From CAZLYK01 sp964563495 (GTDB lineage: Bacteria > Acidobacteriota > Blastocatellia > RBC074): 41,169 nucleotides of DNA. Location: the NCBI GenBank assembly GCA_964563495.1, contig CAZLYK010000040.1:1-41169 (forward strand). The letters run 5' to 3'. The position numbers were made by a program, and so were the translations under genes. The notes beneath the pieces were generated by a model, which ran no database searches, had not been told where the DNA came from, and saw nothing but the letters and a program-made list of their open reading frames with translations. Below are positions 1 through 9,541 of the stretch, one piece after another; positions within the stretch are counted from its first letter, which is position 1; every line of letters begins with the position of its first letter.

Positions 1-15
1 TAACCAGATGAATTT

Positions 16-981
16 ATGGACAAAAAAGGACTGAGGATCTGGAGCAATGTCAGTTATCACGGTCCGGCGATCGAGCTTCTCAAAGCGGGAGTCGGAGATC
101 ACGAATTGGCCCTGGATTCGGGTATTGATCAACTTGCCACCCGCGAAAGCCTGGCCGCTGCCGAGATAGCATTCGGGCAACCGGATGTCGAAACTCTCAG
201 GCAATCGAAATCATTGCTCTGGATACACCTCGATAGCGCCGGTTATGAAAAATACGACACCGATCAATTGCGTCGGGCGCTGAAGCAACGAGGTGCCGTC
301 CTGACCAACAGCTCCGGCGTCTATAACGAGCCGTGTGCACAGCAGACGCTGGCGATGATGATGAGCCTGGCACGACGGCTTCCCTACGCGCACGAGGTTC
401 AGTGGAAAGACCGGTCGTGGCCGATGATGGACTTACGTGCAGAATCTTATCTACTCAATCATCAGACTGCTCTCCTGCTCGGCTTTGGCGCGATCGCCAG
501 GAGATTGGTTGAGCTGCTCGCTCCACTGCAGATGAATCTGGTCGCCGTCAGGCGTCAGCCATCAGGGGTTGAGCCGATTCCGATAATCACTGAAGATCAA
601 TTAGACCGATACCTGCCGGTTGCCGATCACGTGATTAACCTGCTTCCTGCCAACGCCGGGACCCGCCATTATGTCGATGCCGGCTTTATCGCTCGTCTCA
701 AGCCGGGCGCGGTCTTCTATAACATCGGTCGAGGCAGTACTGTCGACCAGGAAGCCCTGCTCAAGGCGCTTGATTCGGGGCGCCTCGGCGCGGCATTTCT
801 GGATGTCACCGATCCTGAGCCGTTGCCTCCCGCAGACCCGCTCTGGTCGGCCCCGAACTGCTTCATTACGCCACACACCGCGGGCGGCCATATCGGCGAG
901 AAAGATCGCCTGGTCAGACACTTTTTGTCCAACCTCAGACGATACACCGAGGGTCAACCTCTGAATGACCGTATCTTCTGA
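16..981 (+). CDS. D-isomer-specific 2-hydroxyacid dehydrogenase family protein
   Basis: A 321-residue cytosolic NAD(P)-dependent dehydrogenase of the D-2-hydroxyacid family, which interconverts 2-oxoacids and D-2-hydroxyacids. The Rossmann glycine motif GFGAIA lies at about residues 156-161. The catalytic triad is visible in order: Arg239 in NIGRGS, Glu268 in DPEPL and His287 in TPHTAGG. The length is normal for the family. The substrate cannot be told from sequence. It is followed after 107 bp by a sodium:solute symporter on the same strand, so it could process the imported compound, but this is inference. The ATG at 16 lies too near the window edge to judge its ribosome site or upstream context. 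Confidence 0.9.
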   Translation: MDKKGLRIWSNVSYHGPAIELLKAGVGDHELALDSGIDQLATRESLAAAEIAFGQPDVETLRQSKSLLWIHLDSAGYEKYDTDQLRRALKQRGAVLTNSSGVYNEPCAQQTLAMMMSLARRLPYAHEVQWKDRSWPMMDLRAESYLLNHQTALLLGFGAIARRLVELLAPLQMNLVAVRRQPSGVEPIPIITEDQLDRYLPVADHVINLLPANAGTRHYVDAGFIARLKPGAVFYNIGRGSTVDQEALLKALDSGRLGAAFLDVTDPEPLPPADPLWSAPNCFITPHTAGGHIGEKDRLVRHFLSNLRRYTEGQPLNDRIF

Positions 982-1088
982 ATGTTGCCGGCCCCGGCTC
1001 GACAGAATCCTCGATAACCGTTAGTATCCGCCTGCACATTTCACGCCTGCTTTTTCCGGCATATAACTGAATTGAGAGGGCAATCCAG

Positions 1089-2924
1089 ATGCATCTGAGC
1101 GCGCTTGACTGGATCATTGCGGTGTTTGCGGTAGCAATCTGTTTTTTCCCGGCGATTTTTGTAGGTAAAAGGTCGGGCAGGGATACATCCGAATTCTTCG
1201 CTTCCGGTCGATCGGTCCCCTGGTGGCTAGCCGGCCTTTCAATGGTGGCGACGACTTTCAGCAGCGATACACCCAACCTGGTCACCGATATTGTCCGTCG
1301 ACAGGGTGTGGCGGGAAATTGGGTCTGGTGGGCATTTGTGCTGACCGGAGTAGCGACCGTCTTTTTCTATGCCCGCCTGTGGCGGCGTTCGGGGGTGCTG
1401 ACCGATCTGGAGTTTTACGAAATTCGCTATTCGGGAAGGGCGGCCAGCGCTGTCCGCGGATTTCGGTCGATCTACCTGGGGCTGCTCTTCAATTGCCTGA
1501 TCATGGCCACGGTCAACCTCGCCGCGTGCAAAATCGCCGGGATCCTCTTCGGACTTGAACGGTGGCAGACGCTCTTGTTTATCGGGCTTCTCAACGTAAT
1601 ATTTGCGGCACACTCCGGCCTGTGGGGTGTCCTGATCATCGATATGATCCAGTTCTTCATCAAAATGACTGCTGTCGTGGCGGCGGCGTACTTCGCGCTC
1701 AAACATCCGAACGTCGGTGGTCTGGACGGGCTGATCAGCAAACTTTCAACCCTCAAAGGCCCCGGTGGAATCAACTACCTGGATATCCTCCCCGACTTTA
1801 CCAACAACTGGGAGATGGCGATGACGGTCTTTATCGTTCCAATCGCCGTTCAATGGTGGGCCGTCTGGTATCCGGGGGCCGAACCGGGCGGAGGCAGTTA
1901 TATTGCCCAGCGAATGCTGGCATCCAAATCGGAGAAGGATTCATTAGGCGCGGTGCTATTCTTCAACATCGCCCATTATGTTTTACGCCCGTGGCCGTGG
2001 ATCCTGGTCGCCCTCTGCTCATTGCTGGTCTATCCGCAATTATCGGACATTCAAACTGCATTTCCGAACCTCGATCCCAAACTGCTGGGTCACGACATTG
2101 CCTATCCGGCCATGCTCAAATTTCTGCCCGCCGGGTTTGTCGGGCTCATGGTCGGCGGCCTGGTGGCCGCCAATTCTTCGACCATTTTGACTCACCTCAA
2201 CTGGGGGGCCTCGTACCTGGTCCACGATTTCTACCGGCGATTCATCAACCGGGATGCCGAGGAGAGATACTACGTCTTCATGGGCCGGGTAGTGACAATT
2301 GCCCTCTTCATCTTATCTTCCGGCCTGGTCTTCGTTCTGGATACGGCGAAAGACGCATTCGACATCATCCTGCAGGTCGGCGCGGGAACCGGATTGCTCT
2401 ACCTGGTTCGCTGGTTCTGGTGGCGCGTCAATGCGTGGTGTGAGGTCGTGGCCATGCTCAGCTCGTTTTTGATCTCGGTCCTTTTCATTATCCTCGAAAA
2501 ACAGGAAGTCTATTCGACGACTTCGGCGATCAAGCTGGTGATCACCATTGCCGCGACAACGATCTGCTGGGTGTTGGCGGCTTATTTCGCGCCGCAAACC
2601 GACCGCCAGACTTTGATCGACTTTTACCGGAAAGTCAGTCCCGCCGGGCCCGGCTGGGAACCGATCAGGCAGCAAGCCGGCATCTCAAAAGCCGAGGCTG
2701 CAAAATCGGGCGAAAGCATTCCATTAGCCCTGATTGGATGGGTGGCGGGCTGCTTCGCCATCTGGTCATCACTGTTTACGGTCGGCAATTTTCTTTATGG
2801 CCGGACGGGTTTTGCTCTGGGTTTGCTGGCTGTCTTCATGGTCAGCGGCCTGATTCTGCTCTGGGTGATCAATAAACTCTGGACAGTAAAGAGCGCTCAG
2901 CACCAGGTAAATAGACAGGATTAA
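1089..2924 (+). CDS. Sodium:solute symporter family (SSS) transporter
   Basis: A 611-residue polytopic inner-membrane protein of the sodium:solute symporter family, which couples Na+ entry to uptake of a sugar, acid or similar solute. The N-terminus opens with a hydrophobic helix followed by GKRSGRDTSEFFASGRSVPW and a Thr/Ser-rich ATTFSSDTPN segment, typical of TM1-TM2 in SSS proteins. More than a dozen hydrophobic segments follow. A GAGAGGG ribosome site lies 7 nt before the ATG. The last four residues (Asn-Arg-Gln-Asp) and the stop codon are encoded by the start of a palindromic repeat at 2910, so the native C-terminus has probably been replaced. The substrate is unknown. Confidence 0.9.
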   Translation: MHLSALDWIIAVFAVAICFFPAIFVGKRSGRDTSEFFASGRSVPWWLAGLSMVATTFSSDTPNLVTDIVRRQGVAGNWVWWAFVLTGVATVFFYARLWRRSGVLTDLEFYEIRYSGRAASAVRGFRSIYLGLLFNCLIMATVNLAACKIAGILFGLERWQTLLFIGLLNVIFAAHSGLWGVLIIDMIQFFIKMTAVVAAAYFALKHPNVGGLDGLISKLSTLKGPGGINYLDILPDFTNNWEMAMTVFIVPIAVQWWAVWYPGAEPGGGSYIAQRMLASKSEKDSLGAVLFFNIAHYVLRPWPWILVALCSLLVYPQLSDIQTAFPNLDPKLLGHDIAYPAMLKFLPAGFVGLMVGGLVAANSSTILTHLNWGASYLVHDFYRRFINRDAEERYYVFMGRVVTIALFILSSGLVFVLDTAKDAFDIILQVGAGTGLLYLVRWFWWRVNAWCEVVAMLSSFLISVLFIILEKQEVYSTTSAIKLVITIAATTICWVLAAYFAPQTDRQTLIDFYRKVSPAGPGWEPIRQQAGISKAEAAKSGESIPLALIGWVAGCFAIWSSLFTVGNFLYGRTGFALGLLAVFMVSGLILLWVINKLWTVKSAQHQVNRQD

Positions 2925-2952
2925 CAGGATTTTTACAGGATAAAAATCAATA
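2910..2952. repeat. Truncated copy of the 135-bp palindromic repeat (family 1)
   Basis: It starts with AATAGACAGGATTAACAGGA, the same left arm found at 28133, but the centre and right arm are largely missing. A short hairpin (ATTTTTAC / GATAAAAAT) remains. It fills the whole space between two convergent genes. It gives the symporter its stop codon, and the SDR stop (2949-2947) lies at its other edge. Confidence 0.75.
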
Positions 2953-3693
2953 GGTGGCCCTTCCACCCGTCATATCGAAAGTAAACCCGGTCGTGAAGCT
3001 CGTTCCGGGGGAGACTATGAAGGCGGCCATCGAGGCGACCTCTTCGAGCGTACCGCAACGCTTCATCGGGATTTTATCGGTCATATATTTGACCTGAGCT
3101 TCGGGCATAACCTCGACCATCGGCGTCCGGATAACCGCCGGCGCGAGGGCGTTGATCGTGATGCCGGTTTCGGCGTATTCCTTCCCCTGTACTTTGGTCA
3201 TTCCGATAACTGCCGCCTTGGAGGCAGAATAGGCCAGCATCCCGGCATTACCCTCTTTCCCGGCGATCGAGGCGATGTGCAGAATACGCCCATAGTTCTG
3301 CTTGAGCATCCACTTGAGTGAAGCTCGCGAGGTGAAGAAAGAACCCATGAAATTCACATCAAAGACGAACCGCAAATCCGCGGCATCGACCTCGTGCGTT
3401 CTGACGTTGGTTTTTCCGGTCACCCCGGCGCTATTGACCAGAATATCAATTTGTCCGAATTGTTCGCCGATTTTGTCGATCAGCGAATCGATTTGAGTTT
3501 CACTGGTCACATCGACCGGAAAGAAAAAAGCGTTTTCCCCAACCTGCTCGGCCGCCGATTTCAAAGATTCTTTGTTCAAATCGAGCATGGCGACTCGAGC
3601 TCCCCCGAGGTGGAGTTTTTGTGAGATGGCCAGGCCGAGACCCGATGCGGCGCCGGTGATAATTGCTACTTGATTGGCAAATGATTGACTCAT
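2947..3693 (-). CDS. SDR family oxidoreductase (FabG-like, probably NAD-dependent)
   Basis: A 248-residue classical short-chain dehydrogenase/reductase acting in the cytosol. From the ATG at 3693, the cofactor motif TGAASGLG is at residues 13-20, NSAG at 88-91 and the catalytic set is Asn114, Ser142, Tyr155 and Lys159 (YSASK). Asp39 at the end of the second strand (MLDLN) suggests NAD(H) rather than NADPH. A GTG three codons upstream (3702) is an alternative start. The gene is convergent with the symporter and close to the 2-hydroxyacid dehydrogenase, so the three may serve one carbohydrate or acid catabolic route, but nothing in the sequence fixes the substrate. Confidence 0.9.
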   Translation of the reverse strand: MSQSFANQVAIITGAASGLGLAISQKLHLGGARVAMLDLNKESLKSAAEQVGENAFFFPVDVTSETQIDSLIDKIGEQFGQIDILVNSAGVTGKTNVRTHEVDAADLRFVFDVNFMGSFFTSRASLKWMLKQNYGRILHIASIAGKEGNAGMLAYSASKAAVIGMTKVQGKEYAETGITINALAPAVIRTPMVEVMPEAQVKYMTDKIPMKRCGTLEEVASMAAFIVSPGTSFTTGFTFDMTGGRATY

Positions 3694-3730
3694 TATTGAC
3701 ACCCGTCCAGTTTGGAAATCGAAAGAAGAA

Positions 3731-3808
3731 AATAGACAGGCTTAACAGGATTTCAACAGGATTAAACAGGATGTTAGTCCCGTTGAAATCCTGTTAATCC
3801 TGTCTATT
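3731..3808. repeat. Palindromic repeat, family 1 (short-loop copy)
   Basis: Two 27-nt arms, 3731-3757 and 3782-3808, are reverse complements with one mismatch (AATAGACAGG at the left edge, CCTGTCTATT at the right edge). The 24-nt centre still contains an AGGATTAAACAGGAT unit. This is a shorter variant of the 135-bp element at 28133. It lies between divergent genes (SDR and GNAT). Confidence 0.9.
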
Positions 3809-3879
3809 GCGTTTGGAAGCGAGAACTATATTGAGAATCGACGCGGAAGTAAAGAATCACAGATTTCCGGCATGACGGT

Positions 3880-3899
3880 AATAGGCAGGATTGACAAGG
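3880..3899 (+). repeat. Single-arm remnant of repeat family 1
   Basis: AATAGGCAGGATTGACAAGG resembles the left arm of the family (AATAGACAGGATTGACAGG) with small changes and no matching right arm. It is probably a decayed copy. The rest of the 3703-3963 gap shows no gene or clear promoter. Confidence 0.5.
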
Positions 3900-3963
3900 T
3901 CGAGTCCTGTCACCTAGATTTTGAAAAAGGATTTACAAACCGTAGATAGAAACAAGCAAGTCA

Positions 3964-4491
3964 ATGAGTATGGTTATCCTGGAAAGTGAGCGCCTCATTT
4001 TGCGCGAGATTGCCGCCGATGATCTGGCTTCGCTTTTGGAGATCTGGTCTGATCCGGAGACCATGCGCTATTTCCCGCAAACGCTGGATGAGCGCTTGAT
4101 GGAGGAATGGATTGACCGCAACCTTATCAGATATAAACAACACGGCCACGGTCTGTGGGCGGTGATTTTAAAAGAGAGTGGGCAGTTTGTCGGGGACTGC
4201 GGGTTGGTGATTCAGGAAGTCGATGGGGTCGAAGAGCTCGAAGTCGGATATCACTTCAATAAAAGATATTGGGGAATGGGTCTCGCCGCCGAAGCCGCCC
4301 GGGCTTGCCTGGACTACGGGTTCAACCGACTCGGCCGGGAAAGAATAATTTCCATGATCCGCCCGGAGAATATCCCCTCCTGCCGGGTCGCAGAAAGAAA
4401 TGGATTAAGAATCGAGAAAGAGGTTTTTTGGAGAGGCTTTCAGCACCTCGTTTACGTGATCGAAGGAAAACACGGCAGTCAACAGGAATAA
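3964..4491 (+). CDS. GNAT family N-acetyltransferase (RimJ/RimL type)
   Basis: A 175-residue acetyltransferase of the GNAT fold, RimJ/RimL subgroup, which transfers acetyl from acetyl-CoA to an amine, often a protein N-terminus or an antibiotic. The opening SERLILREIAADDLASL and the acetyl-CoA-binding YWGMGLAAEAARACLDYGF, followed by PENIPSCRVAERNG, are characteristic. The length matches the family. No convincing ribosome site precedes the ATG, and a second ATG two codons on is also possible. The stop codon is 2 nt before the next gene, so the two are likely co-transcribed. The true substrate is unknown. Confidence 0.9.
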   Translation: MSMVILESERLILREIAADDLASLLEIWSDPETMRYFPQTLDERLMEEWIDRNLIRYKQHGHGLWAVILKESGQFVGDCGLVIQEVDGVEELEVGYHFNKRYWGMGLAAEAARACLDYGFNRLGRERIISMIRPENIPSCRVAERNGLRIEKEVFWRGFQHLVYVIEGKHGSQQE

Positions 4492-4493
4492 GC

Positions 4494-5717
4494 ATGGAAT
4501 CAAACGATGACAATCGGACCGGGCAGCGCCCGCTCGAAGGAGTTCGGGTACTGGAGATGGGACAGCTTCTCGCCGGGCCTTTTGCGAGCGTCCTGCTCGC
4601 GTGGTTCGGCGCTGAGGTGATCAAGATCGAGCCGCCAAAGATCGGGGATCCGCTGCGCAAATGGCGCAAGGTCTATCAGGGCACGGCGCTCTGGTGGTAT
4701 ATCCTTGGCCGCAATAAGAAGTGCGTGACGCTCAACCTCAAGGATCCGCGCGGTCAGGAGATCGTCAAGCGACTGGCCGGCACGGTCGATGTAGTGGTGG
4801 AGAATTTCAAGCCCGGCACATTGGAAAAATGGGGTCTTGGGTACGATGATCTGAAAAAGATCAATCCGGGACTGATCATGGCTCGCGTCTCGGGTTATGG
4901 CCAAACCGGTCCATACGCTTCGCGCCCCGGCTACGCCAATGTGGCTGAAGGATTCGGCGGGATGCGCTACGTGACCGGCTTCCCCGATCGACCTCCCGCC
5001 CGGTCAAACTTATCACTCGGCGATACCTTGGCGGGGCTGCACGCGGCGCTGGGGATTCTTATGGCGCTCTATCACCGCGATGCGAAGGGCGCCGGCCGCG
5101 GTCAGATGATCGATGTGGCGATCTACGAAGCATGTTTCAACATGATGGAATCGCTGATCCCGGAGTACGATAAGCTCGGTGAGATCCGTGAACGGCAGGG
5201 ATCCAAAATCTCCGGCATCGTTCCGACCAGCACCTACCCGACCAAAGATGGCAAGTACATTATTATTGGCGGTAACGGCGATGCCATCTTCAAGCGATTG
5301 ATGATTGTGGCCGGGCGGAAAGACCTGGCCGAGGACGTGCGGCTGGCCGACAACGAGGGCCGCGTCGTGCACGAAGAGTTGATCGACCGTGCGATCGAGG
5401 AGTGGACCCTTTCAAAGTCATTCGATGAACTCCACCAGGCGCTCGATAAAGCCGACGTCCCCAACGGGCCGATCCTGAGTGCTGCGGAGATCGTCAAGGA
5501 ACCGCACTACATTGCCCGCGGCATGTTCGAAGAGTTGGAGATAGGGGCTGGCGATACGGTCAAACTCCCTACCCTCATCCCAAAATTGAGCCAGACCCCC
5601 GGCGGGACTAATTGGATCGGCCCCCCGCTCGGTGCGCATAACCGCGAGATCTATCACGGGTTGCTCGGCATGACCGATGAAGAGATAGAGCGGCTGACTG
5701 ATGAAGGAGTGATCTGA
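4494..5717 (+). CDS. CaiB/BaiF family CoA-transferase
   Basis: A 407-residue class III CoA-transferase, which moves CoA between organic acids in the cytosol, usually as a dimer of interlocked rings. The start PLEGVRVLEMGQLLAGPFA and GAEVIKIE are family hallmarks. The conserved catalytic Asp is Asp177 in NLSLGDTLAG. NFKPG and GYGQTGPY are also present. The reading frame stays open upstream to 4269 inside the acetyltransferase gene, but the ATG at 4494, two bases after that gene's stop, gives the expected N-terminus. The acid substrates cannot be read from sequence. Confidence 0.93.
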   Translation: MESNDDNRTGQRPLEGVRVLEMGQLLAGPFASVLLAWFGAEVIKIEPPKIGDPLRKWRKVYQGTALWWYILGRNKKCVTLNLKDPRGQEIVKRLAGTVDVVVENFKPGTLEKWGLGYDDLKKINPGLIMARVSGYGQTGPYASRPGYANVAEGFGGMRYVTGFPDRPPARSNLSLGDTLAGLHAALGILMALYHRDAKGAGRGQMIDVAIYEACFNMMESLIPEYDKLGEIRERQGSKISGIVPTSTYPTKDGKYIIIGGNGDAIFKRLMIVAGRKDLAEDVRLADNEGRVVHEELIDRAIEEWTLSKSFDELHQALDKADVPNGPILSAAEIVKEPHYIARGMFEELEIGAGDTVKLPTLIPKLSQTPGGTNWIGPPLGAHNREIYHGLLGMTDEEIERLTDEGVI

Positions 5718-5829
5718 GCCTGAATCGGTTGCCGGCAAAACGACTGACAGAAAAATATCGAATCTTCCTGTCACTTGTCACCTTTAAGTAATATTTACAA
5801 AAGCTCGGTAATTTACGGAGGTTTGCTGA

Positions 5830-8800
5830 ATGATAACGATCATGCGGTTTCGCTTTCCGCTGACTGTCTTATTTCTTTTGACAAGTTTTGTCTCGTTGCC
5901 TGCCTCTCGATCTCTCCTGGCGCAAGAGAAGACTGAGGCAACCAAAGGGCCGGCTGAGTTCAAGAATCTCAAGTACCGGCTGCTGGGGCCGGCCTGGGGC
6001 GGTCGCGTTTCGAGAGTAACCGGTGTCGCGGGAGAGCCGGTATTTTATGCGGCAACGGCATCCGGCGGGGTTTGGAAATCTACCGATAACGGGATCTCCT
6101 GGCGTTCGATCTGGGACGATCAACCGATCTCGTCAATCGGTTCTATCGCCGTCGCTCCTTCGGATCCGAATGTCATCTATGTCGGCTCCGGTGAGGCCAA
6201 CATACGCGGCAACGTAGCCGCCGGAAACGGCATTTACAAATCGGTCGATGCGGGCAAGACCTGGCAACACGTCTGGAAACAGGAAGGCCAGATCGGCGCC
6301 TTGACCGTGCACCCGACCAATCCCGATGTGGCGTTTGCGGCGGTGCTCGGCCACGCCTTTGGACCCAATCCCGAGCGCGGCGTCTACCGCACCAGAGACG
6401 GCGGAAAAACCTGGCAACAAATTCTCAAAAAAGATGAAAAGACCGGGGCTTCAGACGTTGCGTTTGACCCATCGAATCCAAACCTAATCTTCGCCGGGTT
6501 GTGGGAGGCGCGCAGATTTCCCTGGGACTTGCAGAGTGGCGGCCCGGGCGGCGGTCTGTACGTCTCGCGCGACGGCGGTGAGACGTGGAAGCAGCTCAAG
6601 GAGAATGGGTTGCCTCCAGGGATATGGGGCAAGATCGGGCTCGCCGTTGCGCCTTCGGACGGATCACGCGTCTATGCCCTGATCGAAGCGGAGAAAGGAG
6701 GCCTATTCAGATCCGATGACGGCGGTGAGACCTGGGCGTTGATAAACCCCAGCCGGCTGATCCGGCAACGCGCGTGGTATTACTCAACCCTGACAATTAA
6801 CCCCTCCAACCCGAACGAGGTCTGGTTTCCAAATGTGCCGATGGTCAGGACAATAGATGGCGGTAAGTCGCTCGAAATCGTCCGCGGCATTCACCACGGC
6901 GACCATCACGATCTTTGGTATGATCCAAAAAACCCCAAACGAATAATCAGCTGCAATGATGGCGGTGTGGATATCTCGACCGACGGCGGGAAAACCTGGT
7001 ATGCGCCCTCACTGCCGATCAGCCAGTTCTACCATGTCACCGCTGATAATCGTACGCCATTCTCGGTGGCCGGAGCGATGCAGGATATCGGCACGACGCA
7101 GGGGCCGAGTAACAGCCTGCGCGCAGGCGGCATTCGCAACACCGACTGGTACGGAGTCGGTGGAGGAGAGGCAGGCTGGGTCGTTTCGGATTGGGCGGAC
7201 CCCAATATCGTTTATGCGGGTGAATACGGCGGCATCTTTACTCGCTATGATCATCGAACCCAGCAGGCACGAAATGTCACCGTCTTCCCTGAAGATCCGT
7301 CAGGCCATGGCGCCGCAGATTTCAGGTACCGCTTCCAGTGGACAGCTCCGATCCACGTCTCACCCCATAATTCAAAAGTCGTCTATCACGGCGGCAACCT
7401 GCTCTTCAAAACTTCCGACGGCGGACAGACCTGGACATCCATCAGCGGAGACCTGACTCGCAACGACAGGTCCAAACAGCAATGGGCCGGAGGGCCGATC
7501 ACCGGCGATAATACCGGGGTCGAAACCTATTGCACGATCTTCACCATAGCCGAATCGCCATTGCAGAAAGACCTGATCTGGGTGGGCACAGACGACGGCC
7601 TGGTTCAACTGACGCGAGATGGGGGCAAGACCTGGAAGAACCTGACATCGGCTCTGCCGGGCATGCCGGAATGGGGCACGGTCAGCCTGATCGAGGCTTC
7701 GCGTTTCGATGCCGGAACCGCATATCTGGTCGTCGACAATCACCGCCAGGACGATATGAGGCCCTATCTCTACAAGACGTCAGATTTCGGTTCGACCTGG
7801 CAGCGCCTCGATGACTCACTGTCAAAAGATATCTATTTGCATGCGATCAGGGAGGACGTCAAAGACCGCAACCTTCTCTATCTTGGTACTGAGCGCGGGG
7901 TATCGTATTCGGCCGATGGTGGGAAGACATGGCAGGCGTTGAAACTCAACCTGCCTACCGTGGCGGTGCACGACCTGGCGGTCAAAGACAACACGCTGGT
8001 CGTCGGCACCCACGGCCGCTCGATCTGGGCTTTCGATCATCTCCAGGTGCTGCGTGAGATGACCAATCAGATCAAGGCGGCGACGATGCATCTCTTCTCG
8101 GCTCCGGATTCGGTCCGCTGGCGCTACAGCGGAGGGCCGGGTGATAAATTTGCCGGCGAAAACCCGCCACAGGGAGCCGCCATCTACTATTGGTTGAAAG
8201 AGGAGCCCAAGAACGATATCACGATTGAGATCCTGGACGCCGGTAATAAGGTGATCAGCTCAATCAGCAGCAAGCCGCTACCGGCGATCGGATTTTCGGA
8301 CAGCCTCGAGGCAGAGGCGCAATCGTTCAAGGAATCGGCTCTGCCCAAGGCCGCCGGCGTCAATCTGGTTGTCTGGAATCTCCGCCACAAAGGCTCAGAG
8401 CTGATCGAAAACGGCAAGCTCGATTTCGGCGGCCCCGTCTATGGGCCGATGGCGATCCCGGGTGCCTATTCGGTTCGACTGACCGTTGAAGGAAGACAGT
8501 TGACGACCAGACTTAACCTGCTGCCCGACCCCAGGGTTCAGACGGCCCCCACCGATTACCAGGCGCAACTCGATCTGGCCCTGGCGATACGCAATGACGT
8601 CAGTCGCCTGACCCTCATCGTCCGCAAGTTGCGCTCGATCAGGCAACAGCTCGCCGCTCGCAACGAACTGATCAAGAGCGATCCAAGGGCCGGATCGCTC
8701 ACCACGGATTCCGAGGCGCTGATCAAAAAGCTAACCGAACTGGAAGAGCAGATGCACAACCCTAAGGCCGAGGTCGTTTACGATATTCTCGCTTTTAAGG

Positions 8801-9009
8801 GAGGCGCCAAACTCTATTCGCGGATCAGCTATCTGCACGACGTCGCATCCGACTCCGACGGCCCGCCGACACAGGGCGTGCGAGAAGTTTACGCTGAGCA
8901 AAAACGTGAGCTGGACGGTTACGAAGCGACCATGAAAAAGCTGCTGGGCGATCTGGAGACACTCAATGCGGCGGCGAAAAAGCTGGATTTCCCTCACATC
9001 ATGCTATGA
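5830..9009 (+). CDS. Exported Asp-box / VPS10-like BNR-repeat protein
   Basis: A 1059-residue secreted or periplasmic protein. An N-terminal signal peptide ends near LLAQEK. About eleven Asp-box motifs of the form S-x-D-x-G-x-T-W occur between residues about 80 and 700 (for example STDNGISW, SADGGKTW), which predicts large beta-propellers as in sortilin/VPS10 or sialidase-like proteins. The last 300 residues differ, with a beta-rich part and a charged helical stretch (about residues 920-1050). The classical sialidase catalytic residues cannot be assigned, so glycosidase activity should not be assumed. GGAGG lies 8 nt before the ATG. Proteins of this architecture are abundant in Acidobacteriota; their role is unknown. 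Confidence 0.88.
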   Translation: MITIMRFRFPLTVLFLLTSFVSLPASRSLLAQEKTEATKGPAEFKNLKYRLLGPAWGGRVSRVTGVAGEPVFYAATASGGVWKSTDNGISWRSIWDDQPISSIGSIAVAPSDPNVIYVGSGEANIRGNVAAGNGIYKSVDAGKTWQHVWKQEGQIGALTVHPTNPDVAFAAVLGHAFGPNPERGVYRTRDGGKTWQQILKKDEKTGASDVAFDPSNPNLIFAGLWEARRFPWDLQSGGPGGGLYVSRDGGETWKQLKENGLPPGIWGKIGLAVAPSDGSRVYALIEAEKGGLFRSDDGGETWALINPSRLIRQRAWYYSTLTINPSNPNEVWFPNVPMVRTIDGGKSLEIVRGIHHGDHHDLWYDPKNPKRIISCNDGGVDISTDGGKTWYAPSLPISQFYHVTADNRTPFSVAGAMQDIGTTQGPSNSLRAGGIRNTDWYGVGGGEAGWVVSDWADPNIVYAGEYGGIFTRYDHRTQQARNVTVFPEDPSGHGAADFRYRFQWTAPIHVSPHNSKVVYHGGNLLFKTSDGGQTWTSISGDLTRNDRSKQQWAGGPITGDNTGVETYCTIFTIAESPLQKDLIWVGTDDGLVQLTRDGGKTWKNLTSALPGMPEWGTVSLIEASRFDAGTAYLVVDNHRQDDMRPYLYKTSDFGSTWQRLDDSLSKDIYLHAIREDVKDRNLLYLGTERGVSYSADGGKTWQALKLNLPTVAVHDLAVKDNTLVVGTHGRSIWAFDHLQVLREMTNQIKAATMHLFSAPDSVRWRYSGGPGDKFAGENPPQGAAIYYWLKEEPKNDITIEILDAGNKVISSISSKPLPAIGFSDSLEAEAQSFKESALPKAAGVNLVVWNLRHKGSELIENGKLDFGGPVYGPMAIPGAYSVRLTVEGRQLTTRLNLLPDPRVQTAPTDYQAQLDLALAIRNDVSRLTLIVRKLRSIRQQLAARNELIKSDPRAGSLTTDSEALIKKLTELEEQMHNPKAEVVYDILAFKGGAKLYSRISYLHDVASDSDGPPTQGVREVYAEQKRELDGYEATMKKLLGDLETLNAAAKKLDFPHIML

Positions 9010-9039
9010 ACATCCATCGGTTGGAAGATTAAATGGGGG

Positions 9040-9344
9040 AGGAACGTCGGCCTGGTGACCAATCCGCCTGAGACACATAAGCTTCGCCCGAACCATGTCT
9101 TACCCACGGTTTGACCGGGAAAAGCCCCCGGCCGTCTTGTCGGCGGCAACCTCACTCTGATCTCGACAACTATGGGTACGCCCTATGAGATTGATACGCG
9201 CGGAGCAATTCTGTTTTAGAAGACATCGGCGAAGAGCCGATCGGTCACACCGACGACCAGTTAACACTGCCCTTGGGAGTAATGTCGATACTGGACGCCG
9301 ACACCGGAACCCTGGAGATCCTGGAATCAGGGGTCAATCAATGA
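9040..9344 (+). pseudogene. Remnant of an LD-carboxypeptidase (peptidase S66) gene
   Basis: Translation from about 9040 gives VTNPPETHKLRPNH and then PGKAPGRLVGGNLTLIST and MGTPYEIDTRGAILF, which match the C-terminal domain of S66 muramoyl-tetrapeptide carboxypeptidases. Three lesions are visible. TGA at 9112-9114 stands where Trp is expected. A missing base near 9217 puts TAG after ILF and moves the expected LEDIGEEP into the next frame. An internal deletion fuses GEEP directly to GHTDDQLTLPLGV, close to the natural end (TLEILESGVNQ, stop 9342-9344). The N-terminal catalytic-Ser domain is absent. The intact gene would have recycled cell-wall peptides. Confidence 0.8.
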
Positions 9345-9541
9345 AATGTCGATTGATTTGAGACGATAGAAAAAAGTATCGACCACGATCGCTTAAACTA
9401 CCTTTTTTCATAGTCCTTTTTGCCCGATCGGGTAACTTTTACCTGCGAGAGCCGAACTCGAGTTTAGACGGGTTCGAGTCATTAATGCGAAGCCGCTGTA
9501 TTGATTGAGGTTTATCACGGTTTATCGAAGGCGGCAGGCTG
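9345..9541. other. Intergenic stretch without a recognisable gene
   Basis: No coding pattern was found between the pseudogene and the sigma-54 promoter. The one feature of note is a 10-bp direct repeat, GGTTTATCAC / GGTTTATCGA at 9509-9528, about 40 bp upstream of the start site predicted from the -24/-12 element. Confidence 0.5.

Noticed and set aside
4269..4493. N-terminal extension of the CoA-transferase frame
   Set aside because: It overlaps the acetyltransferase gene in another frame and is Arg/Pro-rich. The family N-terminus begins at the ATG at 4494.
9467..9480. GGGTTCGAGTC resembling a tRNA T-loop
   Set aside because: The flanking bases cannot form the T stem, and no acceptor, D or anticodon arm is found nearby.
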